A program made the translations under genes and the position numbers. Positions 27,516-36,225 of a DNA stretch of 64,000 nucleotides are shown here, in pieces. The notes below the pieces were generated by a model. It did no database searches, was not told the origin of the DNA, and saw only the letters and a list, made by a program, of their open reading frames with translations. This DNA comes from Sorangium aterium (GTDB lineage Bacteria; Myxococcota_A; Polyangia; Polyangiales; Polyangiaceae), in assembly GCF_028368935.1 (NCBI RefSeq), contig NZ_JAQNDK010000001.1:1302001-1366000 (forward strand). Direction: 5' to 3'. Each line of letters opens with the position of its first letter. The stretch's first letter is position 1.

Positions 27516-30184
27516 GTCGCGCCTCCAGGAGCCGGCGCCGCCTGCCGGTCGAACCGGGTGAACTCGACGCTCGCCTCGGCGAACGTCGTCCGGCTGTCCC
27601 CGCGCGCGCGGCTGAAATCGGCCCGGCAGAGCTGCGCGCCCGTGAAGTCGGCCCCCGCCAGGCGCGATTTCGAGAGGATCGCCTCCGTCAGGTTGCACCC
27701 GCGGAGCGAAGCGCGGTCGAGGTTCGTCCGGATCAGGAGGGCGTTCTTCATGACGGCGCGGTCGAAGCTCGCGCCCGTCGCGTCGGCCTCGGAGAGATCG
27801 GTCATCGTCATCTGGGCTCGATCGAAGCGCGCGCCGCGCAGGTCCGTCGTCCGGAAGCAGGTCTTGTCGAGCACGGCGTCGCGGAAGTCGGCCTCCGGCA
27901 GGCCGCTCTTGTGGACGGCGACCCCCTCGGAGAAGCGCGCCCCCGCGAAGCGCGCCTTCGCCCCCGTGCAGCTCATCAGCGACGTCTTGTGCAGCCGCGC
28001 GCCGGAGAAATCCGTCTCGTCGAGCGAGCACTCGAGAAGCGTCGCCCGCTCGAGGTTCGCCCCGGCGAGCTTCGCCCCGGCGAAGCTCGTCTGGAGGAAC
28101 GAGCAGAGCGAGAGATCCGCGCCCGAGAGATCCACGCCGGCCCAGCTCACCTGGAGGGCGTCGGCGCGCTCGAGCCGCGCCCGCTTCAGGCTCGCCCCGG
28201 CGAGCTTCGCGCCCATCAGGACGGCCTCGGTCAGATCGGCGTCGTCGAACACCGCGCCCTCGAGGTTCGCCTTGCCAAGGTTCGCGCCCCGGAGCCGCGC
28301 GCCCGTGAGGTTCGCGCCCGAGAGGTCGGCCTTCGCGAGCACCGCGCCCTCGAGCACAGCGCCCGAGAGGTCGCAGCCGCGCAGGTCGGCCCCCTCGAGG
28401 AACGCGCGCGCGAAGCGCATCCCCCGCAGGTCGACCCCGCGGAAGTCGGCGCCGGTGAGGTCGCGCTCGTCGAGCGGCTCACCCGCCTCGCGCGCCGCAT
28501 CGACGACGACGCGCGCCATCTCCGCGGCCTCGGCGGTCATCGGCAGGGCCGCCGTCCTCAGGTGCGCCGAGCCGCGGTAGCCCTCGCGCGCCGCCTGCTC
28601 GAGGCGCAGCAGCTGCTCGGGGAACCCTGGATCCGCGAGCATCGCCTCCAGCTCCAGGTTCGGCACGCCGCCGAGGCGCGCCGCCTCAGCCAGCTCCGCA
28701 TACTGCTGGAGCTGCGCCTTGGCCGAGAAGCGCGGCGGGCCGCCGGGCGGCTCCTCCCCGGTCTGGCCGCGCCGGAGCGCCTCCTCGGACACGTCCATCT
28801 CGGCGGCCTGCGCCTTCATGCGCTCTTCGGCCTCCTTCTTCAGGCGCTCGGCCCTCGCCTTCTCCTCCTCCATCTTCCGCGACGCCGCGTCGAGGTACGT
28901 CACCAGCGCGTCGAGATCGTCGACCGGCGGAGGCGCCTCCTCCTCCGCCAGCGGCGCGTCGAGGCCGAAGCGCGCCGGGTCGATGCCGTCCGCGAGGAGC
29001 TCCTCGCGGCGGCGCTCGCGCTCCCGCTCCGCGCCGCGCCGCAGGTTCTGCGCGGCGAGGTTCTCGCTCTTGAGCCACTGCACCATCTCGATCCCGGCGA
29101 CGTTCGCGGCGACGCCCGACTCGCGCGGCGGCATGAGATCGCTGTCGCTGAGGGACGCGATCGAGCCCCGGTCCTTGTCGATCCGCCGGGCGAGCGCCTC
29201 GCGGTAATGCTCGATCGGCCGGGGGCGGCCGATCTCCTCGCAGGCGACGACGAGGTCGACGATCTCCCCCGCGTCGTCGTCGGCCACGGGCGTCGAGCCG
29301 TGGAAGATCACCACGCCGAGGTTGGCCGAGGGGAAGAGCCACACCGTGTCGCAGCGGACGGGCAGCTCCTGGAACGCCTCCCCGCTCGCGTCGCGGCGGG
29401 TGACGAGCACGCGCGCGGCGAGGCCGGGGAGCGCGCCCTCGATGCGCGGGCGCGTCGGGTGCATGTTCTCCACGAGGAACGCCTCGTCGCCGCGGAGCGG
29501 CTCGGCGACCCACTGATCGTTCGGCGCGACGTTGAAGAAGGCGGGATCGACGTCGGGCGGCAGGCCGGGCGCCCACTTCTCGGCGTAGTCCGCGGTGTAC
29601 GTCCCCGCGCGGGCGCGGCGCTGGCCGAACGTCACGTCCATCGCGAGGAAGGACGCCGGGCCCGGCCTGTCGCCGGGCGAGCGGATCAGCGCGCCGTAGT
29701 GCTCCACGTTCGGCAGCGGCCGGACGCGCTGCCCGCCGCGCTCGACCTCCTCGATCCCCTTCCCGTAGGGGTTCGCCGCGTCCTTCGGCCCGCCGAGCGC
29801 GCGCGCCCAGTCGATGGGCATCTCGGAGAACGGCTCCGGCTCCGTGAAGCCGTGGCCGCTCCAGTGCCGGTCGCCCAGCACGGCCAGGCGCTTGTCGACG
29901 GAGCCGAGCCGCGCGCGGACGAACGACGCGCCGACGCGGCGGCCCTCCGGCGCGTAGCACCGGCCCGCCACGAGCAGCTCGCCGCGCGCCTTCGTGATGC
30001 CGTCGTCGAGCGGGAGGCTCCCGAGCTGCGCGGTCGCGGCCTGCCAGAACGTCATCTCGTCGACGAGCGCGCGCGGCGCGTCGAGGGGGAACGCCAGCAT
30101 GGCGCCCACGTGGAACCTGGTGCGCCGCGCGACCTCGACGACGCGGGTGAGCGCCGGGACCTTGAGGGGTTTGACGACTCGCAT
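27512..30184 (-). CDS. DUF2169 domain fused to pentapeptide repeats (T6SS adaptor)
   Basis: 890 residues. The first about 320 residues are the DUF2169 domain, an adaptor that in T6SS islands helps load effectors onto VgrG/PAAR; conserved stretches include FHVGAMLAFPLD, DWARALGGPKDAANPYGKG and WLFPSANLGVVIFHG. Residues 330-470 are a charged, coiled-coil-like linker (MEEEKARAERLKKEAEERMK). From about residue 585 to 870 the chain is pentapeptide repeat (DLTGADFRGVDLRG onward). The fusion ties the adaptor to a beta-helix arm next to a second, free pentapeptide protein. It starts 6 bases after the vgrG stop; its own stop overlaps the next start. No toxin domain is seen. Confidence 0.88.
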   Translation of the reverse strand: MRVVKPLKVPALTRVVEVARRTRFHVGAMLAFPLDAPRALVDEMTFWQAATAQLGSLPLDDGITKARGELLVAGRCYAPEGRRVGASFVRARLGSVDKRLAVLGDRHWSGHGFTEPEPFSEMPIDWARALGGPKDAANPYGKGIEEVERGGQRVRPLPNVEHYGALIRSPGDRPGPASFLAMDVTFGQRRARAGTYTADYAEKWAPGLPPDVDPAFFNVAPNDQWVAEPLRGDEAFLVENMHPTRPRIEGALPGLAARVLVTRRDASGEAFQELPVRCDTVWLFPSANLGVVIFHGSTPVADDDAGEIVDLVVACEEIGRPRPIEHYREALARRIDKDRGSIASLSDSDLMPPRESGVAANVAGIEMVQWLKSENLAAQNLRRGAERERERRREELLADGIDPARFGLDAPLAEEEAPPPVDDLDALVTYLDAASRKMEEEKARAERLKKEAEERMKAQAAEMDVSEEALRRGQTGEEPPGGPPRFSAKAQLQQYAELAEAARLGGVPNLELEAMLADPGFPEQLLRLEQAAREGYRGSAHLRTAALPMTAEAAEMARVVVDAAREAGEPLDERDLTGADFRGVDLRGMRFARAFLEGADLRGCDLSGAVLEGAVLAKADLSGANLTGARLRGANLGKANLEGAVFDDADLTEAVLMGAKLAGASLKRARLERADALQVSWAGVDLSGADLSLCSFLQTSFAGAKLAGANLERATLLECSLDETDFSGARLHKTSLMSCTGAKARFAGARFSEGVAVHKSGLPEADFRDAVLDKTCFRTTDLRGARFDRAQMTMTDLSEADATGASFDRAVMKNALLIRTNLDRASLRGCNLTEAILSKSRLAGADFTGAQLCRADFSRARGDSRTTFAEASVEFTRFDRQAAPAPGGAT

Positions 30185-30190
30185 CCGCGC

Positions 30191-32626
30191 TCAGATCTTC
30201 GTGAAGGCGCTGTTCCACGCGATGACCCCCGCGAGGGTCAGGGCGATCGCCTGCTGCTTCAGGTAGGTGCCGAACTGATCCATCTTGGCGCCGACGGCCT
30301 TCTTATCGAACGCGTAGTAGTCGAGCTTGATCAACGACGTCTCGAGCTTGAGCAAGTAGGCCTGCTGGGCGAGCACGGCGTGGTCCGTCTTGATGACGCC
30401 GCTCGCCCCCTTGTAGAAGAAGAGCTCGTGCTTGTTCGGCGTGAGGTCGAACGTCAGCCCGAGCACCTCCCACTTCAGGTTGGTGGCCGTGATCTTCGCG
30501 TTGGGCGCCTTGATCAGGAAGTTCGTGTCGGACTTCAGGTCGACGTCGCCTCCGAAGTGGCCCTTCCAGGTGGTGGCGACCTCCGTCTTCCAGCTCTTGT
30601 AGTCGTCGAAGTTCTCGGCCGTGACCTTGTGCTTCCACGGCCCGGTCACCGTCGACGAGCCCTCCGGCTCGATCGTCTGCTCGAACTTGCCGTGGACGTC
30701 GTGCTTCATCCCGCCGCTCGTGATGGTCAGCGTCAGCCCGTCGGTGATCGTCTGCTTCATGCCGCCGGCTTCGACCGTGTCCACGCGGCCCGTCTTGATC
30801 GTGGTCGTGCGCGTCGCGTAGTACGTCTCCGTCGCCGCGCCGGTGACCTGGTACGTGTACGTCCCGCCGACGCCCGCCCAGAGGTTGCAGACCACCATGC
30901 TGAACTTGTTGCCGGTGACGTTCTCCCAGGAGTCGCCGCCGATCCATGAGCCGCCGTCGCCCGCGGTGGTCTCCAGGTAGCTGAACGTGATGTCGACGAG
31001 GCTGCTGCCGGCGATGGCCGGGTCGGCGTTCTCGGGGGACAGGAACGTGCCGGTCTTCGTGTCGCCGTCGCCCGTGTAGACCGACCCGTGGTTGCCGCTC
31101 GGCGTCCCCATGTAGATGCCGGTGCGGTTGTTCGGCGTGTGGAGGAAGATGAACTCCTTGCCCTGCTCGTCCTCGAGCACGAGCTGGTTGCCGCTCCCGG
31201 TCCGGATGATGTTCTGGCTGAGGTTGCGCTCCGCGACGACGCTCGGCCGGTGCGCGTTGGGCACGACGCCGGCGATGAAGGGCCGGTCCGGGTCGCCGCC
31301 GAGGAAGGCGATCATCACCTCGGTGCCCTTGCGCAGCGGGAAATGGAAGCCCTCCGTCGTCCCGCCGTGGGGCTGCATCATGCGCACCCGCGTCGAGATG
31401 CGCGCGTCGGGCAGGCCGCTCGTGTCGAACTCGAAGCGCACGAGGTAGCGGCCGTCGGCGTCGATCTGCGCGTACTGGCTGTCGGCGGGGCCGCAGACGA
31501 TCGCGTTCTCGAACCCGTAGATGCGCGGCCACGGCGTCGCCTGCGGCGCGCGGAACTGCACGTCGGCCGGGATCGCGAGCAGCTTGATCGCGTAGATGTC
31601 CTTGCCCGAGAGCCCCGTCAGCCGCGCGATCTCGGGCGTGATCCCGGCGATCGACGCGCTGTGCTGCACCTCGAGCGCGAGCCACTGGTCGACGATGTCG
31701 GCGGGCTGGTCATCCAGCGAGAACCGGTACCCGGCCCGCGGCCCGAGCGCGTCGCCGCTCCCGCGCAGGGTCACCTCGCGGCAGCCGATCGACTGCGCGC
31801 GCACCTGCGCGAGGCGCTCGGCGTCGCTCTGCACGAAGACGCGGAAGCCGTACTCGCGGATCGCGCCCACCCCGTTCGCGGTGATGCTGCTCTCGCCCTT
31901 CACCGACGCGGACGGGTTCGAGTAGTTGTAGTCGGCGATGGTGACCGTCTTCGGCAGCCACTGCACGTTCTGCTCGATCTGGTGCAGGCCCGGCGGCGCG
32001 GTCACGTCGTCGCCGAAGAGCGGGACGTAGCGCACCGCCCCGCCGCCCGGGAAATCGTCGTGCAGCCCGCGGTCGTCGACGATGACGAGCACCTCGCCGG
32101 GCCCGTCCTCCGGGTGCTCGAAGAAGTAGTAGAGGCCCTCGCGCTCGAGCCACCGGTGAAAGAACGCCAGGTGCGTCTCGCGGTACTGCGCGACGAACTC
32201 CTCGACCGGGTAGTCGCCGTCGTTGATCGAGAAGCGGAAGTCGCTGCCCGCGAGCCCGCCGTTCTGGAGCGTCGCCGAGAGGAACTCCTTGACGGGCTGG
32301 TTCGTGAAGACGTGGCTGCGCCAGAAGTGGCGCAGGAACCAGAGCTTCGGCACGAGCAGCGCCTGGTACAGCGCCCGATCCGCGTTCTGGTGCAAGAGGC
32401 GGACGCTCGCGATGACGCCGTGCACGACGAGCGGGTCCTTCCCGTCGCCGCGGCTCGCGCGCACCGTCGCCCGCTCACCCACCGCCTTGCGCACGTCGGT
32501 GCTCGTCGGGACGGAGAAGAAGAGCTCGAACTCGTACGGTTGCGAGACGTGCTCGGTACCGCGGAAGCCGATGAAAGCGACGCTGGCGAGCGCCGAGCAC
32601 GAGAGCGAGAAACCATCTGGGCGCAT
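30191..32626 (-). CDS. vgrG: Type VI secretion spike protein VgrG
   Basis: 811 residues. The N-terminal half has the gp27-like region (FIGFRGTEHVSQPYEFELFF, then the YYFFEHPEDGPG block near residue 160), then the gp5/OB-like domain with DADGRYLVRFEFD and MQPHGGTTEGFHFPLRKGTE (about residues 400-440), then the spike with FLGGDPDRPFIAG and the NQLVLEDEQGKEFIFLHTP motif. The rest is the extended beta-prism; the C-terminus is a hydrophobic helix without a recognised toxin domain, so effectors are probably recruited rather than fused. The ATG at 32626 is chosen because GGAGG sits about 7 bases upstream; the frame is open to 32677. It heads the island; no T6SS core genes (tss) are in this window. 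Confidence 0.92.
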   Translation of the reverse strand: MRPDGFSLSCSALASVAFIGFRGTEHVSQPYEFELFFSVPTSTDVRKAVGERATVRASRGDGKDPLVVHGVIASVRLLHQNADRALYQALLVPKLWFLRHFWRSHVFTNQPVKEFLSATLQNGGLAGSDFRFSINDGDYPVEEFVAQYRETHLAFFHRWLEREGLYYFFEHPEDGPGEVLVIVDDRGLHDDFPGGGAVRYVPLFGDDVTAPPGLHQIEQNVQWLPKTVTIADYNYSNPSASVKGESSITANGVGAIREYGFRVFVQSDAERLAQVRAQSIGCREVTLRGSGDALGPRAGYRFSLDDQPADIVDQWLALEVQHSASIAGITPEIARLTGLSGKDIYAIKLLAIPADVQFRAPQATPWPRIYGFENAIVCGPADSQYAQIDADGRYLVRFEFDTSGLPDARISTRVRMMQPHGGTTEGFHFPLRKGTEVMIAFLGGDPDRPFIAGVVPNAHRPSVVAERNLSQNIIRTGSGNQLVLEDEQGKEFIFLHTPNNRTGIYMGTPSGNHGSVYTGDGDTKTGTFLSPENADPAIAGSSLVDITFSYLETTAGDGGSWIGGDSWENVTGNKFSMVVCNLWAGVGGTYTYQVTGAATETYYATRTTTIKTGRVDTVEAGGMKQTITDGLTLTITSGGMKHDVHGKFEQTIEPEGSSTVTGPWKHKVTAENFDDYKSWKTEVATTWKGHFGGDVDLKSDTNFLIKAPNAKITATNLKWEVLGLTFDLTPNKHELFFYKGASGVIKTDHAVLAQQAYLLKLETSLIKLDYYAFDKKAVGAKMDQFGTYLKQQAIALTLAGVIAWNSAFTKI

Positions 32627-32855
32627 GGAGAGCCTCCCCATCCCTGGCCTGGTGTTGAGGGCGGAATCTCCGTGCATCGCGTCGCGGTGTCAACGTCCGG
32701 ATGCGCCGCGACAGTGCTGTGGAACAGCGGATCCGGTGGTGGGACGAGCGCGCACCTGTGCGACGTTCGCCGAGCTGCGCGGGCTTCGATCGCACGCGCC
32801 TGCCGAGCTCGTTGCGCTCGTGCGCCGCGCCTTTACCGCGCTCGCTCCGCGTCCT

Positions 32856-32930
32856 TGTACGCCCTGCGCGCGCACCGTGTGCGCCCTGCGCGCGTACCGT
32901 GTGCGCTCTGCAGCCGTACCGTGTGCGTGC
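32856..32930 (+). repeat. 22-bp tandem repeat upstream of vgrG
   Basis: Three copies of ACCGTGTGCG at 32874, 32896 and 32918, exactly 22 bases apart, within a larger degenerate unit containing CCTGCGCGCG. They lie in the 308-base gap between the amidohydrolase stop and the vgrG start. The rest of that gap is plain GC-rich sequence where I see no other signal. Confidence 0.85.
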
Positions 32931-32934
32931 CGCG

Positions 32935-33729
32935 TTATCGCGCTGCTGCACTCGTGAGCGCGGCGATGACGCTGCGGGTGAAGCCCCGGACGCGCGCGAC
33001 ATCGTCGGGGCGGAGGGCGAGGGTGCGCGCGTCGCAGTAGAGCCTGCGGGCGATCTCGATCTGGAGCGCGTGGACCCCCTCGTCGCGGCGCGCGTGCCGG
33101 TCGAGCGCGTGGCCACCGGGGAACGGATCGTCGAGCGCGAGCGAGAGGCCGTGCGCGCGCGCGACCTCGGCGACCGCGTCGCGCGCCCAGCTCGCCGCGC
33201 TCTCGCCGCCCCGGGTCCCGAGCACGACGTCGGCCGCGCCCGGGAACATCACGTCGGGGTACGCGTGCCCGGAGACGAGGATCGCGACGCCGTGGCGCGC
33301 GCGCGCGTCGGCGAGGCGCGCGGCGACCTCCGCGTGGTACGGCTCGAACACGTCGCGGACGCGGCGCTCGACCTCGGCGCGTGGCGGCGGGCTCTCGAGC
33401 CACTGCTCGCCGCTCGCGGAGCGCCGCCGCACCTCCCGCAGCCCGTACGGGAGCTTGTCCTCGTACGGCGTGGGCACGCGCGGGGCCGTGTTGAGGTCGA
33501 TGACGAAGCGGCTCGCCGTCGCGACGACGAGCGCGGCCCCCTCGAGCGTGACGTCGCCGAAGAGCGCGTCCGCCGCGACGTCCGCGTCGGCCGCGAGGGC
33601 GCGCTCCGGCACGCGCGTGAAGCGCGCCGCGAGCTCGTCCACGGCGAGGCTCGCGTGCGGGACCTCGACGACGATCGGCCCCGGCGTTTCGGGCTCGTGA
33701 ACGCGGAAAGGAGACGGCGGCACGGGCAT
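32935..33729 (-). CDS. N-formylglutamate amidohydrolase-like protein
   Basis: 264 residues of the FGase family (PF05013). The substrate/metal-site motifs are recognisable: VVEVPHASL near the N-terminus, ADADVAADALF, FVIDLNTAPRVPTPYEDKLP, the EPYHAEVAARLADAR helix, LVSGHAYPDVMF and DDPFPGGHALDRH. N-formylglutamate amidohydrolase hydrolyses N-formylglutamate in histidine degradation, but many paralogues act on other N-acyl amino acids and no hut genes are nearby, so the substrate is open. The ATG at 33729 follows GGAGGA at 5 bases, a strong RBS, and is preferred over the open frame to 33798. It diverges from the GIDE-like gene across 67 bases. Confidence 0.84.
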   Translation of the reverse strand: MPVPPSPFRVHEPETPGPIVVEVPHASLAVDELAARFTRVPERALAADADVAADALFGDVTLEGAALVVATASRFVIDLNTAPRVPTPYEDKLPYGLREVRRRSASGEQWLESPPPRAEVERRVRDVFEPYHAEVAARLADARARHGVAILVSGHAYPDVMFPGAADVVLGTRGGESAASWARDAVAEVARAHGLSLALDDPFPGGHALDRHARRDEGVHALQIEIARRLYCDARTLALRPDDVARVRGFTRSVIAALTSAAAR

Positions 33730-33796
33730 CGTTCCTCCGGAAGGTGGCGCCGGGTTTTTCGCACGGGCGCGCCGGTTTGCGCTCTCATGGCGGGCC

Positions 33797-34933
33797 ATGG
33801 AACCCCGGATCTGGCTGCTCGTGAGCCGATATCACCTCGACGCCGGGCTGTCGTCGCTCCTGGTGGACGGCGTCGCGACGGCCGGCTTGCTCGCCCTCGC
33901 GGCGCTCGCGCTCCGGCGCTCGCGCCGGCAGCGCCGCGCCGCCGCGCAGGCCGAGGCCTCGTTCAGGCCCGGCGCCGCGCTCGCGCCCGGCGAGGCCGTC
34001 GTCGTGGGCACCGTCGAGCGGGAGCAAGGCGCGGACGTGGCGGTGCGCGTCGAGGTCGAGCAAGAGGGGTCCGAGTCCGAGACCTCCGGGGTCTGGAGCC
34101 ACCAGTGGGCCGAGAGCGGCCGCAAGGTCCGTGTCCACCCCTTCTATCTCCGCCACGCGTCCGGCGCGCGCATCCGGGTCGCGCCGGGCGAGGACGTGCA
34201 GCTCGTCGACGCGCTCGACGGCATGATCCGGGTCGATCTCACCCGGCGCGTCCGGGTGGCCGAGCTCATGCCAGGCGAGAGGGTCTTCGCGATCGGCGAG
34301 CTCCGGCGCGCGCCCGATCCCGAAGCTCAAGCTCAAGGGTACCGCGACCAGGCGCAGGGATACCTGCTCGTGCCCCCGCGCGGGGGGCGCATGCTCCTCT
34401 CGTCCGAGCCGCTCGGCGAGCGGTTCGCGCGCAGGGCGGCGTTCCACAAGCGGTGGGCCGTCGCCGCGGCCGTCGCGTCGCTCGCGTTCAACATGGCGTT
34501 CGCGGCCTTCCACGCGCGCCGCTGGCTGGGGGAGACGGTGGATGCCCGCGTGACGCAGCTCCGGGAGAGCGAGGACGGCGACCACACCCGCTTCGAGGTC
34601 ACGATGCGGGGCGAAGACGGCGCCGCCTTCTCCGACGAGGTGTCCCAGGGCGCGTTCGCCCGGCTCCGCGAGGGCGAGACGGTGAAGGCGCGCCAGGTCC
34701 CCTCGTGGAGCGCGGCCAGCGCGATCGGCCCCGACGTGACGGCCCACTCCGTGGCTTACGCCGCCTTGCCGCTGCTCGGCGTCATCGCGCTCGCGTATCT
34801 CATTCGCGCGCACGCCACACGGCCCTGGTACGAGAAGAAGCTGATCGACACGGAGAACGGCAGGCTGGCAGACAGCCTGTCTTCGGCGCAACAGGCCACC
34901 AGGCGTCCGGAGGGCAACCGCAGCAAACCGTGA
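33797..34933 (+). CDS. Membrane protein with a GIDE-like domain
   Basis: 378 residues. A first membrane span is at about residues 20-40 (LLVDGVATAGLLALAALAL) and two more at about 220-240 and 312-330. Between them, residues 60-190 resemble the GIDE domain of MUL1-like membrane proteins, with KVRVHPFYLRHASG, an RVAPGEDVQLV-type strand and ERVFAIGELRRAPD. MUL1 family members in animals are ubiquitin ligases, but no RING finger is present here, so no enzymatic role is inferred. Bacterial proteins of this architecture are uncharacterised. The ATG at 33797 begins the divergent gene 67 bases from the amidohydrolase start. Function is unknown. Confidence 0.65.
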   Translation: MEPRIWLLVSRYHLDAGLSSLLVDGVATAGLLALAALALRRSRRQRRAAAQAEASFRPGAALAPGEAVVVGTVEREQGADVAVRVEVEQEGSESETSGVWSHQWAESGRKVRVHPFYLRHASGARIRVAPGEDVQLVDALDGMIRVDLTRRVRVAELMPGERVFAIGELRRAPDPEAQAQGYRDQAQGYLLVPPRGGRMLLSSEPLGERFARRAAFHKRWAVAAAVASLAFNMAFAAFHARRWLGETVDARVTQLRESEDGDHTRFEVTMRGEDGAAFSDEVSQGAFARLREGETVKARQVPSWSAASAIGPDVTAHSVAYAALPLLGVIALAYLIRAHATRPWYEKKLIDTENGRLADSLSSAQQATRRPEGNRSKP

Positions 34934-35026
34934 ACGAAGGAGCGTGCGATATCGCGCGGCGAGCGTGGGTGCCTCGTGCCGTCCTGCGGCCGCAAGGCCC
35001 CCGCGGGCGTCGACGCCGCTACCGAT

Positions 35027-35854
35027 TCATCGCGTCGAGGCGGCGTTGGACGTGCCGGTGAGCTTCGCGCTCTCCAGGTGCTTCGCCTCGAGCTTGGTCT
35101 CCGCGTCCTTCACTGCAGCCGTGCCGGTGCCCGTGATCGTGATCGAGTCCTCGGCGAGCGCGTAGATCGTGAACTCGTAGGTGTCGGTCTTCGTGCCGGT
35201 GGTGCTGCCGAAATTGGGGCAGGGCCCGAGGTAGTTCGAGTTCTGCTTGGCGCCGAGCTGCGCCGCGTCCGCCTGCTTGAACCCCTCGGGCAGCGAGGTG
35301 GTGGTGGCAGGAATGTTGTACAGGACCCAGTGATAGCCGTTGGCCTGCGACGGTGTCCCGTGCGCCAGGGTGACATCGATGAAGGTGATGGCGTAGCTCT
35401 TCGTGCCCGCAGGCCCTGGGGTCCAGTGGAGCTCCGGCATGACGCTGTTCTGGAAGCCGGCGGTCTGGCAGGTGTACTTGTCGGCGAACTTGGCGCCTTC
35501 CGCGTGATTGGTGCTCGCGAGCGCGAAGTCCTCGGAGGGCGCGCTGCCGCCATCTCCCGTCGAGCCGCCCTCTCCGCTCCCGCCCTGTCCCGCCGAGCCG
35601 CCCTCTCCGCTGCCCCCGGCCCCCGACGTCGTGGTGGTCGCGGGCTCGCCTCCGCTCGAGCTCGAGCTGCTGGCGCTGCTGCTGCTGCTGCTGTTGCCGC
35701 TGCTGGCGCTCTGGGAGCTGGTGCTCGTCGTCGTGCCCCCGCCGTTCCCGGACTCATCGGGATCGCTGCTGGAGCAGTTCAGGATGGCGAATGGCATGGC
35801 CACGAAGGCCAGGTATCGAGCGCTACGTGTGAGCCTATCCGTAATGGTACGCAT
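35027..35854 (-). CDS. PEBP-like (YbhB/YbcL) lipoprotein
   Basis: 275 residues. A signal peptide ends ILNCSSS (lipobox-type Cys27), followed by a low-complexity Ser/Gly/Thr linker of about 80 residues. The rest is a phosphatidylethanolamine-binding-protein fold with the family's TPGPAGTKSYAITFIDVT stretch, GYHWVLYNIPATTTSLPEG and YLGPCPNFGS (the usual GPCPP-type loop), then YEFTIYALAED. PEBP proteins in bacteria bind small anionic groups and some inhibit kinases or proteases; the role here is unknown. The ATG at 35854 begins the signal. A 14-nt palindrome (CCGCAATATTGCGG) lies about 65 bases upstream and could be its operator. Confidence 0.83.
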   Translation of the reverse strand: MRTITDRLTRSARYLAFVAMPFAILNCSSSDPDESGNGGGTTTSTSSQSASSGNSSSSSSASSSSSSGGEPATTTTSGAGGSGEGGSAGQGGSGEGGSTGDGGSAPSEDFALASTNHAEGAKFADKYTCQTAGFQNSVMPELHWTPGPAGTKSYAITFIDVTLAHGTPSQANGYHWVLYNIPATTTSLPEGFKQADAAQLGAKQNSNYLGPCPNFGSTTGTKTDTYEFTIYALAEDSITITGTGTAAVKDAETKLEAKHLESAKLTGTSNAASTR

Positions 35855-36225
35855 TGGCGCATGATGCCACGTCGCCGTTCCTACCGCGATGGCAGTCGCT
35901 TCCCCTCGTGACAAAGATCCGCAATATTGCGGTATATTTCCGGAGTAGTGAGCGATGGAGGCAGTCGCTAACAGAATGTGAACGTTCTCATGACGACGCA
36001 CCGCTCCGAGCGGCTCGCCACTCCGCCGGAGCGATGGATCCGGAGCGGAGTCTCCTTGACCCTTGACACCGCGCCAGAGCGCTCGGGCGCGCCCGCGAGG
36101 ACGCGCCGGCCCTGGTGATGCGGCGAGAGCTCGGCCGGCCAGCGCTCGTCCCTCTGGAGCACGCCGCGGACCGTCCCCTCGCCGTGGCGCGACGTCTGGC
36201 CATGGACAGCCAGACGTCGGCCGGG
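35855..36225. other. Intergenic region upstream of the PEBP gene
   Basis: 371 bases between the PEBP start and the pectate lyase stop (both minus strand). It contains the palindrome at 35919-35932 set in a locally AT-rich stretch, a plausible control region for the PEBP gene. The remaining bases show no gene that I can support. Confidence 0.5.
35919..35932. promoter_or_regulatory. Perfect 14-nt palindrome CCGCAATATTGCGG
   Basis: A perfect inverted repeat in an AT-rich pocket, 65 bases upstream of the PEBP start. Its size and symmetry suit a dimeric regulator's operator. No regulator gene is adjacent. Confidence 0.4.
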
